A stretch of DNA of 36,144 nucleotides from DATFYM01 sp035315065 (GCA_035315065.1 DATFYM010000257.1:1-36144); one strand, 5' to 3'; positions 14,835 through 27,364 are shown, counted from the stretch's first letter. Numbers and translations are program-made. Notes: generated by a model not told the origin, from the sequence alone.

Positions 14835-15872
14835 ATTGCCCACCCATTCGGCGATCCGGCGTTGAACCTCGGAGTCGTCGCCAAAGCCGGGGAACCACGT
14901 CACGCCGTCCTCCCGCCGGAACCACGTCATCTGACGTTTGGCGTACTGGCGGGTTGCCGTTTGGGTGTCACGCACGGCAACCTCCATTGTGATCTCTCCG
15001 CGCACCAACGCGCAAGCCTGTCGATAGCCGAGCGCCTCAAGCGGTTTCCTAACTCCGGTTCCCATCCTGGGCCCGGCGCGCCGGACTTCGCGTCCGAGGG
15101 TTTCGTTTCCGGGATCGCTGGCTTCGGGTCCTTCCCCGAAGAGCGCGCTACGGACTTCGTCCAGCAAGCCTCTTTGGCCATCCGGGGCTTCGCGAAACAT
15201 CGATTCCACGCGCGCGTTGATGCGCTGGTAGAGCGCAGCCCGATCCGGATCGAGCCCGACCTTGATCGCGCGGTAGCCCGGCAAGCCTACAAGACCCCCG
15301 ACGCAAGGATGGCCGGCGTCGTCACGGTCCCTCGCCAGAAGTCCTGACATCGGCTGTTTCGCCAACCAGCAAACCTCGACCGCACGCAACACCTTCTGCG
15401 TGTCGTTAGGATGGATGCGCGCCGCCGTCGTCGGGTCGAGCCGCCGGAGGATTCGATGCAGAAACGCGCCGTCACGACGATACACAATACCGCGCAGCCG
15501 GGCCCGCAACGTCTCCGAGCGCTGCGGCCCTTCAAACAGGCCCTGAAGCAGTGCCCGGAGATAGAGGCCAGTGCCGCCCACCAGGATCGGCAGCCGGCCG
15601 CGTTCGCGCAATCGGGCGAGCACGGAGGTCGCTTCCCTTCGGTAGTCGCCGGCGGTGAATACCTGGCCGCCCTCGACGATGTCCAGCAAGTGATGCGGTA
15701 CTCCGTGACGCTCCGCCGGTCGCAGTTTTCCGGACCCCACATCGAAGCCCCGGTAAACTTGTACGGAGTCGTAGTTCACCACCTCTCCGCCGAAGCGCCG
15801 GGCGAGCGCGACGGCCAGAGCCGACTTGCCGGCCGCAGTGGGTCCGACGATCACCACCAATGGCACAACCAT
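14820..15872 (-). CDS. miaA: tRNA dimethylallyltransferase
   Basis: MiaA transfers a dimethylallyl group to A37 of tRNAs that read codons starting with U. VVIVGPTAAGKSALAVALARRFGGEVVNYDSVQVYRGFDVGSGK is the P-loop and substrate region, followed by GVPHHLLDI, LPILVGGTGLYLRALL and the C-terminal TRQYAKRQMTWFRR. The ATG at 15872 is chosen because the family starts right before the P-loop; an upstream GTG at 15992 would add a Pro/Glu-rich leader. There is an extra stretch of about 25 residues (FGEGPEASDPGNETLGREVRRAGPR) before LEALGYRQ. The last residues are encoded by a heptad array. Confidence 0.95.
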   Translation of the reverse strand: MVVPLVVIVGPTAAGKSALAVALARRFGGEVVNYDSVQVYRGFDVGSGKLRPAERHGVPHHLLDIVEGGQVFTAGDYRREATSVLARLRERGRLPILVGGTGLYLRALLQGLFEGPQRSETLRARLRGIVYRRDGAFLHRILRRLDPTTAARIHPNDTQKVLRAVEVCWLAKQPMSGLLARDRDDAGHPCVGGLVGLPGYRAIKVGLDPDRAALYQRINARVESMFREAPDGQRGLLDEVRSALFGEGPEASDPGNETLGREVRRAGPRMGTGVRKPLEALGYRQACALVRGEITMEVAVRDTQTATRQYAKRQMTWFRREDGVTWFPGFGDDSEVQRRIAEWVGNRIKN

Positions 15873-16171
15873 CGGCACGGTCGCCGGCGGAAGTGACGCC
15901 TCGGGGGATCGTCCCTCCGATGCCGGGCCTTCCTCTGGCAAGGCAAGCGCAGCGTCCAAGCCGACTTTCCCCGCTTGACTGGTATGACTCACAATATCCC
16001 CACTCTTCCTTCCGCTAAGACTGCTAAGAGCACACGCCTTTCCCGGCCACAATCAGCGTATTCGAAGTGCCCGGCCAGCAGGGGTAATGACCTGATGGCA
16101 TCGAAGATAGCACCGAAGCGCGCGAAGTTCTCAACATTCGCGCGGCTCGCCGGATCATTCGGGCGTCCAGC
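15873..16171. other. gap between the TPR-CHAT gene and miaA
   Basis: The only possible coding use I see is an N-terminal extension of miaA back to a GTG at 15992. Nothing else supported on either strand and no clear terminator. Confidence 0.4.
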
Positions 16172-19100
16172 TCAGCGACCGACCAGCACGAAGGCGCCCC
16201 AGTAGTAAGGCACGTCCGCGTGGTAACGGGCTTCCACCGTCTCCCGCATTTCGAGTTGGGCTTCGCGCAGCGCTTCGTGTTTCTCTTCTCCCCCAAGCCA
16301 CTTCTGGTAGAATAGTTGCACCAACTCCTGCGTTTCTCGGTCTGGAACCGACCACATGCTCATCAACACCGACTGCGCTCCTGCTTCCTCGAAAGCGCGT
16401 CGCAACCCAAACACCCCTTCGCCGTTCTGTACTGTCCCCAGACCCGTCTTGCAGGCGCTCAGCACGACCAGCTCTGTGCCCTCCAGGTCGAGGCCGCTGG
16501 CCTCGTAGGCCGTCAGCTCGCCGCCGTCCGTCCCCTCAAGCGGGGGCAGTCCTTTTAGTACCCGGTCGGCCCCTGCAAACAACAAGCTGGAACGCAGCAT
16601 CGGGTCTGCGGGTTCCGACGCCAATTGTCCAGTCGCACCTTCCCGCGCGGTATCTCGGTTGGCGAGAAAGAGTCCGTGCGTGGCGATGTGCAAGAGACGA
16701 GGATGCTTCGCTCCCTTGACCACTTCCTCCAGCGCTCGTGCCTGCTCGTATACCCCGACCTGCCAGTTCTTCGCCCATAGCATCTTGGCCACCGATTCGA
16801 CCTCAACCTCGGTCTCCGGCAGCGGGCAAGTGACCCCTCCGACAGGCACCTCGTAATGGCAGTTGTCAGCCTGTCCGGCCTCGCGCCGACCGGGGCCCGG
16901 CTCAGTGGCGCCCGGCTGACCCGCGACATTCGCGGTCTCGGGCAGTGTGACCTGAGCATTCAGGGCGGCCTGCTCTCGAAGTTCGGTCAACGCCTGACGG
17001 TGTTCCTGCGCGGTCAACGCGAATTTCGGATTGCCGACCAGCAAGGCTGTGTTCGCGGACGAGTTCACCGGCCGTCGCAAGAGGTCCCCGGTGCTGGTTA
17101 CCTCACGCAAGTCGTAGCGGTCCACCAGGAGCTTCCCGTCTGTCGACGGAATCACTCCCAGGGACACTTCATCCAGCAGGCCGTCCGGCGAAAAGTACAC
17201 CCGGCTCGCTCCGCCGAGCGCCCTTTCCAGAGGCTTCCAGAAAGCCTCGTAAAAGGCCACTCCTGCTCGTCCCGCCGCGCCCGCCCCACTCGTCGGCTGG
17301 CGTTGCTGCACCAGCCGCAGATAATCCTGCAGAGGTTGGGCCTCCAGCTTCGTTGCCTCACCGAGAGGCACCATCGCCGGAACGGCGCTCTTTGGCGTCA
17401 CCACCAGGGCTACGTAAGCTTCATCTTTCGTCCACCTTCGACCGTCGTAGGAATCGAATCGGAGAAACTCCACCGCGGCTTCGCCCGGCTCCAGCGCCCG
17501 GCGTACGTCCTGCCACGTGGTGCGGGTCAGGCTCTGGTCCTCGGCGGCGGCCGCCGACCGGCGTGCCAGTTGCTCCTCCATTTCATTGGTCTCGCGCTCG
17601 AGATTCTCGGCCGCGGCTGGCTCTTCCTTGCTGGAATTCGATTCGAGCGCTGCCAATTGAGATCGCCTGGCCGTAAGCCGATCGAGCATCTCCAGGGCTT
17701 CCTTATCTCCGCTGGCGGCAACCCTGGCCCGCAGCGCCGCGATGCTTCGAGCCACCAGCCCCTTCTCCCAGACGGCCACGTTGTACATCCTGCCCGCCCC
17801 AGCGGGGTTGTGGTCCCGGTAAGTCAGGCAGAAGCTGAAGTAGAGAGCAAGTATGCCGGAGACCGTATCCGCAAAACTCAGACGGTCCGCTTCACTCATG
17901 TACGGGAACTGCTGCTGAAACTGATTGGAGACGATCTCCAGGCTGCGCGTAAAAGCCGCCTCGGCTTGTTCGGGACGTTGCCAGCCGTAGTACATCGCGC
18001 CCATGTTGCTGAGCGTCTCAGCTACGTCGAGATGGTCCGGACCAAGCAATTTCGTCCGGATGGCCAGAGCACGCTTCAGCAGCGGTTCGGCCTCCGTGTA
18101 TTTGCCCTCCGTATCGTACACCTCAGCAAGATTGTTGAGGGTGTTGGCGACTCCGACGTGCTCGGGCCCGAAGGACTTGGTCCGGATGGCCAAGGCACGT
18201 TTCAGCAGCGACTCCTCCTCGGTGTAGTTGCCGTCGTGGTCGCGTAGTTCCGCCAGGCTGTTGAGGCTGCTCGCGACGCTTGGGGCCTCAGGGCCCAGGT
18301 TTTTCTCCCGGATCGCCAGAGCTCGCGCGACCAGAGGCACGGCCTCCGGGTAGCGGCCCTGAGTCTGGTAGAGCGCAGCAAGGTTATGCAAGCTGCCAGC
18401 GACCTCGAGGTGGTCTGGCCCAAGCGCCTTCTCCCGGATGGCCAATGCGCCTTTGAGCAGTGGTTCCGCCTGGTCGTAGCGGCCCTCGACGACGTACAGC
18501 TCTGCCAGGTTGTTGAGAAAGATGGCGAGGTTAGGATGGTCGGCCCCGAGAGTTTTCTCCGCTGTCTCCAGGGCGTGCTTCATGGGGGCCTCGGCCTCGG
18601 CGTAACGGCCTTGAGCCTCATACAGCGTGGCAAGGTTGTCGAGGGTGTCGGCTACCGCGATATGCTCCGGGCCAAAGGACTTCTCCTGAATGGCCAGCGC
18701 CCGCTGGAGAAGCGGCTCGGCCAAGGCGTAACGGCTTTGGGCCTGATACAGTGCGGCGAGGTTGGCGAGGACGTTGGCTGTACCGAGGTCATCCGGTGAC
18801 TTTTTCTGAATGGCCAGCGCCCTCTGCAAGAGCGGTTCAGCTTTGTCGTAGCGGCCTTCGGCGTCATAGAGTTCCGCAAGGTTGTTGAGGCTTGTGGCGA
18901 CCTCGTGATGTTCGGGTCCGAACGCCCTTTCGCGAATCCCCAAAGCACGCTGGTAGAGCGGTTCGGCTTCCTGGTATTTGCCCTGCGCCTTGTAAAGCCC
19001 CGCCAGGTTATTGAGGCTCGTGGCCACATCGGGATCGTTTGGGCCTAAGGACTTCTCCTGGATTCCGAGGGCGCGCGCCACGAGCGGCACCGCCTCGGCG

Positions 19101-19366
19101 TACCGGCCACCGGCGCGGTACATCTCGGCGAGGCCGTCCAGACTCACGGCCACCTCGGGGCGTTCGGGGCCGAAGGTCTGCTCGGCAACCTGAAGGGCCT
19201 CCTCCGCCACCGGAACAGCGTCCTTGTACCTCCCCTCCTCGTACAGCTTCCCCACCCGCGTGTTCAGTTCCTGCCAGCGCGCTTCCTGGCCGGAGAGCGA
19301 GCCCGTTGCCAATATTGCCAACGCTATGATTGCGGTGAGATAGCAGCCCACTCTTTCATTGCTCAT
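16172..19366 (-). CDS. exported TPR-CHAT protein (caspase-like protease fold)
   Basis: A 1064-residue protein. A signal-peptide-like start (LTAIIALAILATGSLSGQEA) suggests export. Eleven tetratricopeptide repeats of the 42-residue kinesin-light-chain type follow to about residue 470 (consensus ALAIREKxLGPxHxxVAxSLNNLAxLYxxQGRYxEAEPLL); the segment with KKSPDDLGTANVLANLA is slightly short. After a helical linker comes a C-terminal CHAT domain, a caspase-like fold, with the His in LLHIATHG (about residue 895) and the Cys in LSACKTG (about 970), and the end YWGAFVLVGR. Both catalytic residues are present. It is the second gene of a unit with the protein encoded 17 bases upstream. Substrate unknown. 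Confidence 0.92.
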   Translation of the reverse strand: MSNERVGCYLTAIIALAILATGSLSGQEARWQELNTRVGKLYEEGRYKDAVPVAEEALQVAEQTFGPERPEVAVSLDGLAEMYRAGGRYAEAVPLVARALGIQEKSLGPNDPDVATSLNNLAGLYKAQGKYQEAEPLYQRALGIRERAFGPEHHEVATSLNNLAELYDAEGRYDKAEPLLQRALAIQKKSPDDLGTANVLANLAALYQAQSRYALAEPLLQRALAIQEKSFGPEHIAVADTLDNLATLYEAQGRYAEAEAPMKHALETAEKTLGADHPNLAIFLNNLAELYVVEGRYDQAEPLLKGALAIREKALGPDHLEVAGSLHNLAALYQTQGRYPEAVPLVARALAIREKNLGPEAPSVASSLNSLAELRDHDGNYTEEESLLKRALAIRTKSFGPEHVGVANTLNNLAEVYDTEGKYTEAEPLLKRALAIRTKLLGPDHLDVAETLSNMGAMYYGWQRPEQAEAAFTRSLEIVSNQFQQQFPYMSEADRLSFADTVSGILALYFSFCLTYRDHNPAGAGRMYNVAVWEKGLVARSIAALRARVAASGDKEALEMLDRLTARRSQLAALESNSSKEEPAAAENLERETNEMEEQLARRSAAAAEDQSLTRTTWQDVRRALEPGEAAVEFLRFDSYDGRRWTKDEAYVALVVTPKSAVPAMVPLGEATKLEAQPLQDYLRLVQQRQPTSGAGAAGRAGVAFYEAFWKPLERALGGASRVYFSPDGLLDEVSLGVIPSTDGKLLVDRYDLREVTSTGDLLRRPVNSSANTALLVGNPKFALTAQEHRQALTELREQAALNAQVTLPETANVAGQPGATEPGPGRREAGQADNCHYEVPVGGVTCPLPETEVEVESVAKMLWAKNWQVGVYEQARALEEVVKGAKHPRLLHIATHGLFLANRDTAREGATGQLASEPADPMLRSSLLFAGADRVLKGLPPLEGTDGGELTAYEASGLDLEGTELVVLSACKTGLGTVQNGEGVFGLRRAFEEAGAQSVLMSMWSVPDRETQELVQLFYQKWLGGEEKHEALREAQLEMRETVEARYHADVPYYWGAFVLVGR

Positions 19367-19383
19367 AGCTGCTTGGGCTCGAC

Positions 19384-20463
19384 CTAGCCGGCCGGCGCGA
19401 CCGCGAAAGTCCGCAATCCCACATTCACCGTCACGTAGGTCACATCAGGGACGGCCGCCAGAGCCGTCTCGTAAACTTTGGTCGCCGGCGTGCCTTTTGG
19501 AACAACATATCCCTGCCTGAGCTCGTGATCGCTCATGGCTGCTGCGAAGGCACGGATTTGATCGCGAGGCACCATGACGTAGTTACCCGGTACCAGGGGC
19601 AATCCCCGCGAGCCTCCAGTTGATTTCAACGCCGTGGCCGTGGCCAGCACGCGAGTGGGGACGCTGTTGAAAACAAACTCGGTTGACGGCTGGAAGTAGC
19701 CATAAAAACCAGTAAAGGCGCGGAGCGCTGAAACGCTGATGGCCGGCAAGCCCAGGATGGGCGCGAAACGTCCGGCCTCATTGGTGATGGTGCCCAGGAT
19801 CTTAGCCAGCCGGGACGCTTTGTTCTGAATAAACAGGTTCAGCGCCCAGTGGCCCGAGCCGCCCGGCAACAGGATGTTCTGCATCTTCTCCCACGTGGTG
19901 ACGGGATCGAAGCTCATATCCGCAAGCGGCGGTAGCTTCCCATTCTTGCCAGGGAAGAGAGCCGCGAGCGCCGTCCAAGCTGAACGGTCCAGAAGGTCGA
20001 CCAGGGACTTCTCCTGGGTGACGTCGATGCGGAGTTGCGCCGACTGGAGCCGTTCGAACGTGCTTCGATCGCCCTCCGACGGCCGAAACGCCTCGACGTT
20101 GAGACTGACCGCTACGTCCCCGGTGGGCAGCAATTCCTCGGGAGGTATGTCAACCGCGTCACGAAAGCCCTTGTGGCTGCTGTAATGGAAGAACTCGGGA
20201 GCCCGCCCCAGGTCCGCCACGCTCGCCTCGCGGACGTCGCCCACCCCTGGCGCTCCTTTTTCTTGTTTCGCATTACCGCCCGGGAGTGAATCCGCGAAAT
20301 GGTTCCAGAAGTCAGCGGCCTTCTGATCGAACTCACCAGACTCCGGCTGGCCGGGGCTTTGTGCCAGGAGGTCTCCTGCTAGCCTGCCTGCCAGGGGGAG
20401 CACAGACGTCAAGGATCCCGCTACCATGAGGTCACGCATCAAAGCCCGGCGCCCCAACTCCAT
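19384..20463 (-). CDS. exported protein of unknown function paired with TPR-CHAT
   Basis: A 359-residue protein I do not recognise. The N-terminus has a twin-arginine-like signal (GRRALMRDLMVAGSLTSVLPLAGRLAGDLLAQ), followed by a polar linker and a domain with few standard motifs (FRDAVDIPPEELLPTGDVAVSLNVEAFRPS, FTGFYGYFQPSTEFVFNSVPTRVLATATAL, YVMVPRDQIRAFAAAMSDHEL). Start ATG with GGGAGG six bases upstream. It ends 17 bases before the TPR-CHAT gene on the same strand. It could be a partner or substrate of the CHAT protease; that is inference from position only. Confidence 0.8.
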   Translation of the reverse strand: MELGRRALMRDLMVAGSLTSVLPLAGRLAGDLLAQSPGQPESGEFDQKAADFWNHFADSLPGGNAKQEKGAPGVGDVREASVADLGRAPEFFHYSSHKGFRDAVDIPPEELLPTGDVAVSLNVEAFRPSEGDRSTFERLQSAQLRIDVTQEKSLVDLLDRSAWTALAALFPGKNGKLPPLADMSFDPVTTWEKMQNILLPGGSGHWALNLFIQNKASRLAKILGTITNEAGRFAPILGLPAISVSALRAFTGFYGYFQPSTEFVFNSVPTRVLATATALKSTGGSRGLPLVPGNYVMVPRDQIRAFAAAMSDHELRQGYVVPKGTPATKVYETALAAVPDVTYVTVNVGLRTFAVAPAG

Positions 20464-20484
20464 CGTCTACCTCCCTAGCGGACT

Positions 20485-20513
20485 ATCTTGCCGCTAACTA
20501 ACTAGTTTGTCAA
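20485..20513 (-). promoter_or_regulatory. possible promoter of the TPR-CHAT unit
   Basis: A perfect TTGACA (20513-20508 on the minus strand) lies about 45 bases upstream of the start. The -10 is poor (CAAGAT at spacing 17), so this may need an activator or be fortuitous. Confidence 0.35.
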
Positions 20514-20619
20514 GGCCCGTACCCGCGTTCAATTGAAGGAGAAGGGCACAGGCGGAACCGCGGATCTTACCCTGCACGCCGTTCTTGCCAGACATGAAGC
20601 CATCAAAGCGGGACGAGCA

Positions 20620-20727
20620 CTAACGACTCCACCACAGCAGGCGCAGGTAGCGGGCCAGCAACAGGATCAGGACCATCGCCAGCAGCAGGAAGCACCCGAG
20701 AAGTTGTGTGCGCGAGGGTCGGAACAT
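20620..20727 (-). CDS. possible 35-residue single-TM peptide
   Basis: The minus-strand frame from ATG (20727) to TAG (20620) encodes a basic N-terminus (MFRPSRTQ), about 20 strongly hydrophobic residues (LLGCFLLLAMVLILLLARY) and a short basic/aromatic end (LRLLWWSR), a plausible membrane mini-protein. No good ribosome binding site is visible, and no homologue comes to mind. It lies in the 411-base gap 20464-20874, where I see nothing else besides the possible promoter above. Confidence 0.35.
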   Translation of the reverse strand: MFRPSRTQLLGCFLLLAMVLILLLARYLRLLWWSR

Positions 20728-20874
20728 GAGCTGAGAGTTTCGCACCAAGGCGACGATTCTAACAAATTCTAACCGGGGCATGGGAGGCAAGGCTTATCTT
20801 TCTTCAAGTCGCGGTGGTGGGCTAAACTATACGAGCTGAAACTTAGGTATAAACCAAGCTTGCTGAGGGAACTT

Positions 20875-21495
20875 ATGACCAAACGTGAAATCAGACATCA
20901 AAAATACCTGGCCCGCCAGCGAAAAAGGGAAGCAAAGAACACACTCCCGCCGCCAGGGGAGTCTGAGAGCATGCCGCCGCACATGGCCTTGGCCGTCAAT
21001 GCCCCGATCCATGAATCTCTGGTCCCCGCGAACCTGTTCGAGCAGGGGCTCGGCAACTTGGTTTTCAGTCGCGCGCTGCCGGATGGGCGCATCGCCCTGG
21101 CCGTGTTCCTGCTGGACGTGTTCTGCCTGGGGGTCAAGAACGCCCTTTTTGCCATCGTGGCCAGAGCTGAGTATGCTAAGCGCCGGAGCAATTGGTCGCC
21201 GGGAGAGAGCTTGCAGCCGATGGATCCCGCCTGCTTCCGGAAGCTGGTAGAAGGTGGCGTAGCTTACGCGCACGAGCTAGGATTCAATCCGCATGAGGAC
21301 TATGCCGTGGCGCGCCAGATCTTCGGCGATGTGCAAGGTATGGACTGCCCGACGCGTTTCGAGTACGGGCATGACGGCAAGCCCTTCTATATCTCCGGTC
21401 CCCATGAGACCGCCACTCAGGTGCGGACCATCCTCGATCAGCTCCAGCGGCGCTTGGGCCCAGGGAGATTTGATGTCCTGGTGTTGGCACAGTAA
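20875..21495 (+). CDS. conserved hypothetical protein ('LDVFCLGVKN' type)
   Basis: A 206-residue protein. After a basic N-terminus (TKREIRHQKYLARQRKREAK) and a Pro-rich linker comes a domain with APIHESLVPANLFEQGLGNLVFSRALPDGRIALAVFLLDVFCLGVKNALF, then LVEGGVAYAHELGFNPHEDYAVARQIFG and FEYGHDGKPFYISGP. I recall this pattern from widespread uncharacterised bacterial proteins but cannot name a DUF. There are no transmembrane segments. Start is the ATG at 20875 with GAGGGA just upstream; a TTG five codons earlier is less likely. Confidence 0.85.
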   Translation: MTKREIRHQKYLARQRKREAKNTLPPPGESESMPPHMALAVNAPIHESLVPANLFEQGLGNLVFSRALPDGRIALAVFLLDVFCLGVKNALFAIVARAEYAKRRSNWSPGESLQPMDPACFRKLVEGGVAYAHELGFNPHEDYAVARQIFGDVQGMDCPTRFEYGHDGKPFYISGPHETATQVRTILDQLQRRLGPGRFDVLVLAQ

Positions 21496-21570
21496 CCCAG
21501 CGAACCGAAGAATGTGGGTTGGCTGTCGAGCTTGTGCAGGCTCAGCGCTCAACACAGGGTTTGCGGAGTC

Positions 21571-21717
21571 CCACAGAGGGCACAGAAAAGAGGCGTCCCA
21601 GGTGCTGCTCGCTGGCGCTGGGGTGGGCTCTCCATCCCTTCCCGCGCTCGAAGAATACACTGGCCCCACACGAGATTTTGGAAGACGAAGACTCTGTGCA
21701 CGCCGTGGCCTCTGTGG
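21571..21717. repeat. degenerate heptad-type inverted arrays
   Basis: Words of the type cacagagg/cacagaaa at 21571-21593 face ctctgtg and cctctgtgg at 21692-21717. The arms are short and the spacer is about 100 bases, so this is the weakest of the sites. It lies in the 324-base gap between the hypothetical gene and the second aldo/keto reductase, where I see no gene. Confidence 0.45.
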
Positions 21718-21819
21718 TGAGGCCTTTTTCTTGGTTGAGGCCACCGGCTTTGAGCGACAATGGTGCTTCGCCGATTTTGATCGGCTATCGTAAACCGTCA
21801 ATGCGATCGGGGGGGTCGA

Positions 21820-22791
21820 ATGAGATACCGCAGGTTCGGGCGAACGGGATGGCAGGTGAGCGAGATTGGGTACGGCATGTGGGGAATGGGCGGCTGGACG
21901 GGCTCAGACGACGATGAGTCCCTGGCATCGTTGCAGAGGGCCGTGGACCTGGGCTGCAACTTCTTCGATACCGCCTGGGCTTATGGGGCCGGCCACAGCG
22001 AAGGGCTGCTGGCGCGACTCCTGCGCGCCAATCCGACCGAGCGGCTCTACACCGCTACCAAGATTCCTCCTAAGAACGGCCGCTGGCCCAGTCGACGCGA
22101 GTTCACCCTCGACGAGTGTTATCCGCCCGAGCACATCGAAGACTACGTCCAACGCAGCCTCACCAATCTTGGCGTCGCGACCATCGATCTGATCCAGTTT
22201 CACACCTGGGAGGACGCCTGGGTGGCCGACGATCGCTGGGCGAAGAAGATGGACCAACTCAAGCAGCGCGGGCTGATCCGGGCCGTGGGGATCAGCATCA
22301 ACCGCTGGGAGCCCTGGAACGGAGTGCGGGCGGTACGCGCCGGCCTGGTGGACGCCGTGCAGGTGATCTACAATATTTTCGATCAGAGCCCGGAGGACGA
22401 GTTGTTCCCTGCCTGCCGCGAGCACGACGTGCCGGTGATTGCACGGGTGCCTTTCGACGAAGGTACGCTCACGGGGACGCTGACCAAAGAGAGCAAGTGG
22501 CCCGACGGCGATTGGCGCAACACCTATTTCGTGCCGGAGAACTTGAACGCCGCCGTCGACCGTGTGGAAGCGCTCAAGCCGCGGATTCCTCGCGGCACCA
22601 CTCTTCCTGAGGCCGCGCTACGGTTCATCTTGATGAACGACACCGTCAGCACAATCATTCCGGGAATGCGCAAAGCGAAGCACGTGGAGTCCAACCTGGC
22701 CGCCAGCGACTTGGGTTCGCTGGCGACCGACTTTTACCAGGAGCTGCGACGTCATCGTTGGGACCGTCAGCCGACTCGATGGTCGCAGTAA
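21820..22791 (+). CDS. aldo/keto reductase
   Basis: A 323-residue oxidoreductase of the aldo/keto reductase superfamily. MRYRRFGRTGWQVSEIGYGMWGMGGWTG opens the barrel; NFFDTAWAYGAGHSEGLLARLL carries Asp and Tyr, YTATKIPP the Lys and DLIQFHTWED the His. The C-terminal part has LPEAALRFILMNDTVSTIIPGMRKAKHVESNL for the cofactor 2'-phosphate side. It is only distantly similar to the reductase at 2741, so it is not a recent duplicate. ATG at 21820 after a G-rich Shine-Dalgarno-like run. Substrate unknown. Confidence 0.94.
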   Translation: MRYRRFGRTGWQVSEIGYGMWGMGGWTGSDDDESLASLQRAVDLGCNFFDTAWAYGAGHSEGLLARLLRANPTERLYTATKIPPKNGRWPSRREFTLDECYPPEHIEDYVQRSLTNLGVATIDLIQFHTWEDAWVADDRWAKKMDQLKQRGLIRAVGISINRWEPWNGVRAVRAGLVDAVQVIYNIFDQSPEDELFPACREHDVPVIARVPFDEGTLTGTLTKESKWPDGDWRNTYFVPENLNAAVDRVEALKPRIPRGTTLPEAALRFILMNDTVSTIIPGMRKAKHVESNLAASDLGSLATDFYQELRRHRWDRQPTRWSQ

Positions 22792-22814
22792 GACAGTGGC
22801 GCGTGACGAGCGTC

Positions 22815-22956
22815 GAAGAATTGACGATTGACGATTGGAAACAGCTTTCAGCCATCAGCGGTCAGCTCTCAGCATGAAAAGGCCGGTTCTTGCTGATGGC
22901 TGATAGCTGAAAGCTGATTGCTCTTCCAGTCGTCAATCTGCAATCGTCAATTCTTT
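22815..22956. repeat. nested double heptad hairpin
   Basis: Two heptad families are nested. The outer left arm at 22815-22840 (ttgacga, ttgacga) pairs with the outer right arm at 22923-22956 (cgtcaat, cgtcaat type). The inner left arm at 22842-22876 has agctttc, agccatc, agcggtc, agctctc and pairs with the inner right arm at 22891-22920 (gctgatg, gctgata, gctgaaa, gctgatt). The site lies between the aldo/keto reductase and the next gene. Confidence 0.85.
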
Positions 22957-22995
22957 GTTTTGAGGTCGTGGGCCCCGCGATTGGGAAGAGGAAGG

Positions 22996-23853
22996 ATGAG
23001 AAACAGTAAGGGGACGACATTTGATGTGGACTCCGGGCCGGACCGGAAGGCGGCTCGAATCATGCGTGCTGTCGGACTGCTGATGATGTGCATGGCCCTC
23101 GGTGCGGGCGTGGTCCATGCCAAGAAGAAGAAAGCGGCGCCGCCTCCCGCCGACCTGCCCCACAAGATCAACAATCTGGCGACACAGCTCAAGGGTCTGG
23201 CGCTCGATGAGTCGGGCCCTACCACCGGCGCCATCGAGAAGCTGGTGCTCGATCACATGCAGGAGTGGCTCGCCGCCCGTGATCCCAAGGCGGAGCCAAG
23301 CGACGTGCCGGTGCGCCGCGAGTTGGAAGCCGCCTTCGAGCTGCTTCACTATCCGGTTTTTGCCTGGCCCCGCGCCTTTGTGCGCCCCTGGAAGGGGACC
23401 CTGTTAACAGGGGTGGGCTACACGCTTGGCTGGACGGATTACGAGCGCGTCAACGTGGTGGCCGTCTATGCGACCGCCGCTGGCGAGACGCGCCTGGCCG
23501 CGGTGACCCACTTCGTACCGCGCACCGACCTGCACTATGAGTTCCTGCCGGTGCCGCCCTCCGGCGACCTGCGCTTCATCCTCTGGGGAACCCGGCTCGG
23601 TCGCAGCCAGCCACGGCTCACCGCCATCCTCTACGACTTTGACGGCCAGTCCTTGAAGCCGCTCTGGCAGGACGTCGACGCCTACGACGGCAGGATCGAT
23701 GTCGGCCCGCAGACGGTGGCCGTCCGCTACCTTCGGGAAGATGAGTACGTCCGAGCCGTGCAGCACGGCGACAAGCCGGCTCGCTACGAGGCCCTCTACC
23801 AGATCACCGCGCAGGGCCTGCAGCTTGTCCACGACCACGACATCCCCTTCTAA
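22996..23853 (+). CDS. exported protein of unknown function
   Basis: A 285-residue protein. A hydrophobic export signal starts at the second Met (IMRAVGLLMMCMALGAGVVHA, then KKKKAAPPP), so the true start may be the ATG at 23062. The ATG at 22996 is preceded by GAGGAAGG. The mature part begins with a helical segment (LPHKINNLATQLKGLALDESGPTTGAIEKLVLDHMQEWLAARDP). A beta-rich C-terminal part follows (VNVVAVYATAAGETRLAAVTHFVPRTDLHYEFLPVP). I do not recognise the family. No cysteine lipobox is visible. Confidence 0.8.
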   Translation: MRNSKGTTFDVDSGPDRKAARIMRAVGLLMMCMALGAGVVHAKKKKAAPPPADLPHKINNLATQLKGLALDESGPTTGAIEKLVLDHMQEWLAARDPKAEPSDVPVRRELEAAFELLHYPVFAWPRAFVRPWKGTLLTGVGYTLGWTDYERVNVVAVYATAAGETRLAAVTHFVPRTDLHYEFLPVPPSGDLRFILWGTRLGRSQPRLTAILYDFDGQSLKPLWQDVDAYDGRIDVGPQTVAVRYLREDEYVRAVQHGDKPARYEALYQITAQGLQLVHDHDIPF

Positions 23854-24059
23854 GAATTGTCGGTTGCAGGTTGACGATTGACGATTGGAAGAGAAGAGCC
23901 GAATCCACAGATTTCGCAGATTACACAGATGGAGGACAAGATAAAGAACAACACAATTCGCCTCTCTTGTCTTCTAATCATGAGTCTGTGAAATCTGCGT
24001 AATCTGTGGATGCCTTTCTTCTCTTCCAATCGTCAATCGTCAATCTGCAATCGACAATT

Positions 24060-24060
<1 letters not shown>
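23854..24060. repeat. nested heptad/nonamer hairpin between convergent genes
   Basis: Outer arms at 23854-23896 and 24018-24060 use ttgacga-type heptads. Inner arms at 23901-23932 and 23984-24011 use a nine-base word of the type cacagattt. The arms are complementary, and together they fill the whole gap between the exported protein gene and carB. A further array (tcactcg, tcactcg, tcactgc at 24059-24079) forms the last six carB codons including the stop. The position fits a bidirectional terminator. Confidence 0.88.
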
Positions 24061-27326
<3,266 letters not shown>

Positions 27327-27364
27327 CTTAATTGTCGAGTAGCGTACCCCGGCCTTTGTGGCGG

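Noticed and set aside
20533..20772. Plus-strand 79-residue frame
   Set aside because: Low-complexity Gln-rich translation of DNA that makes more sense as a membrane peptide on the other strand; no ribosome binding site of its own that is convincing.
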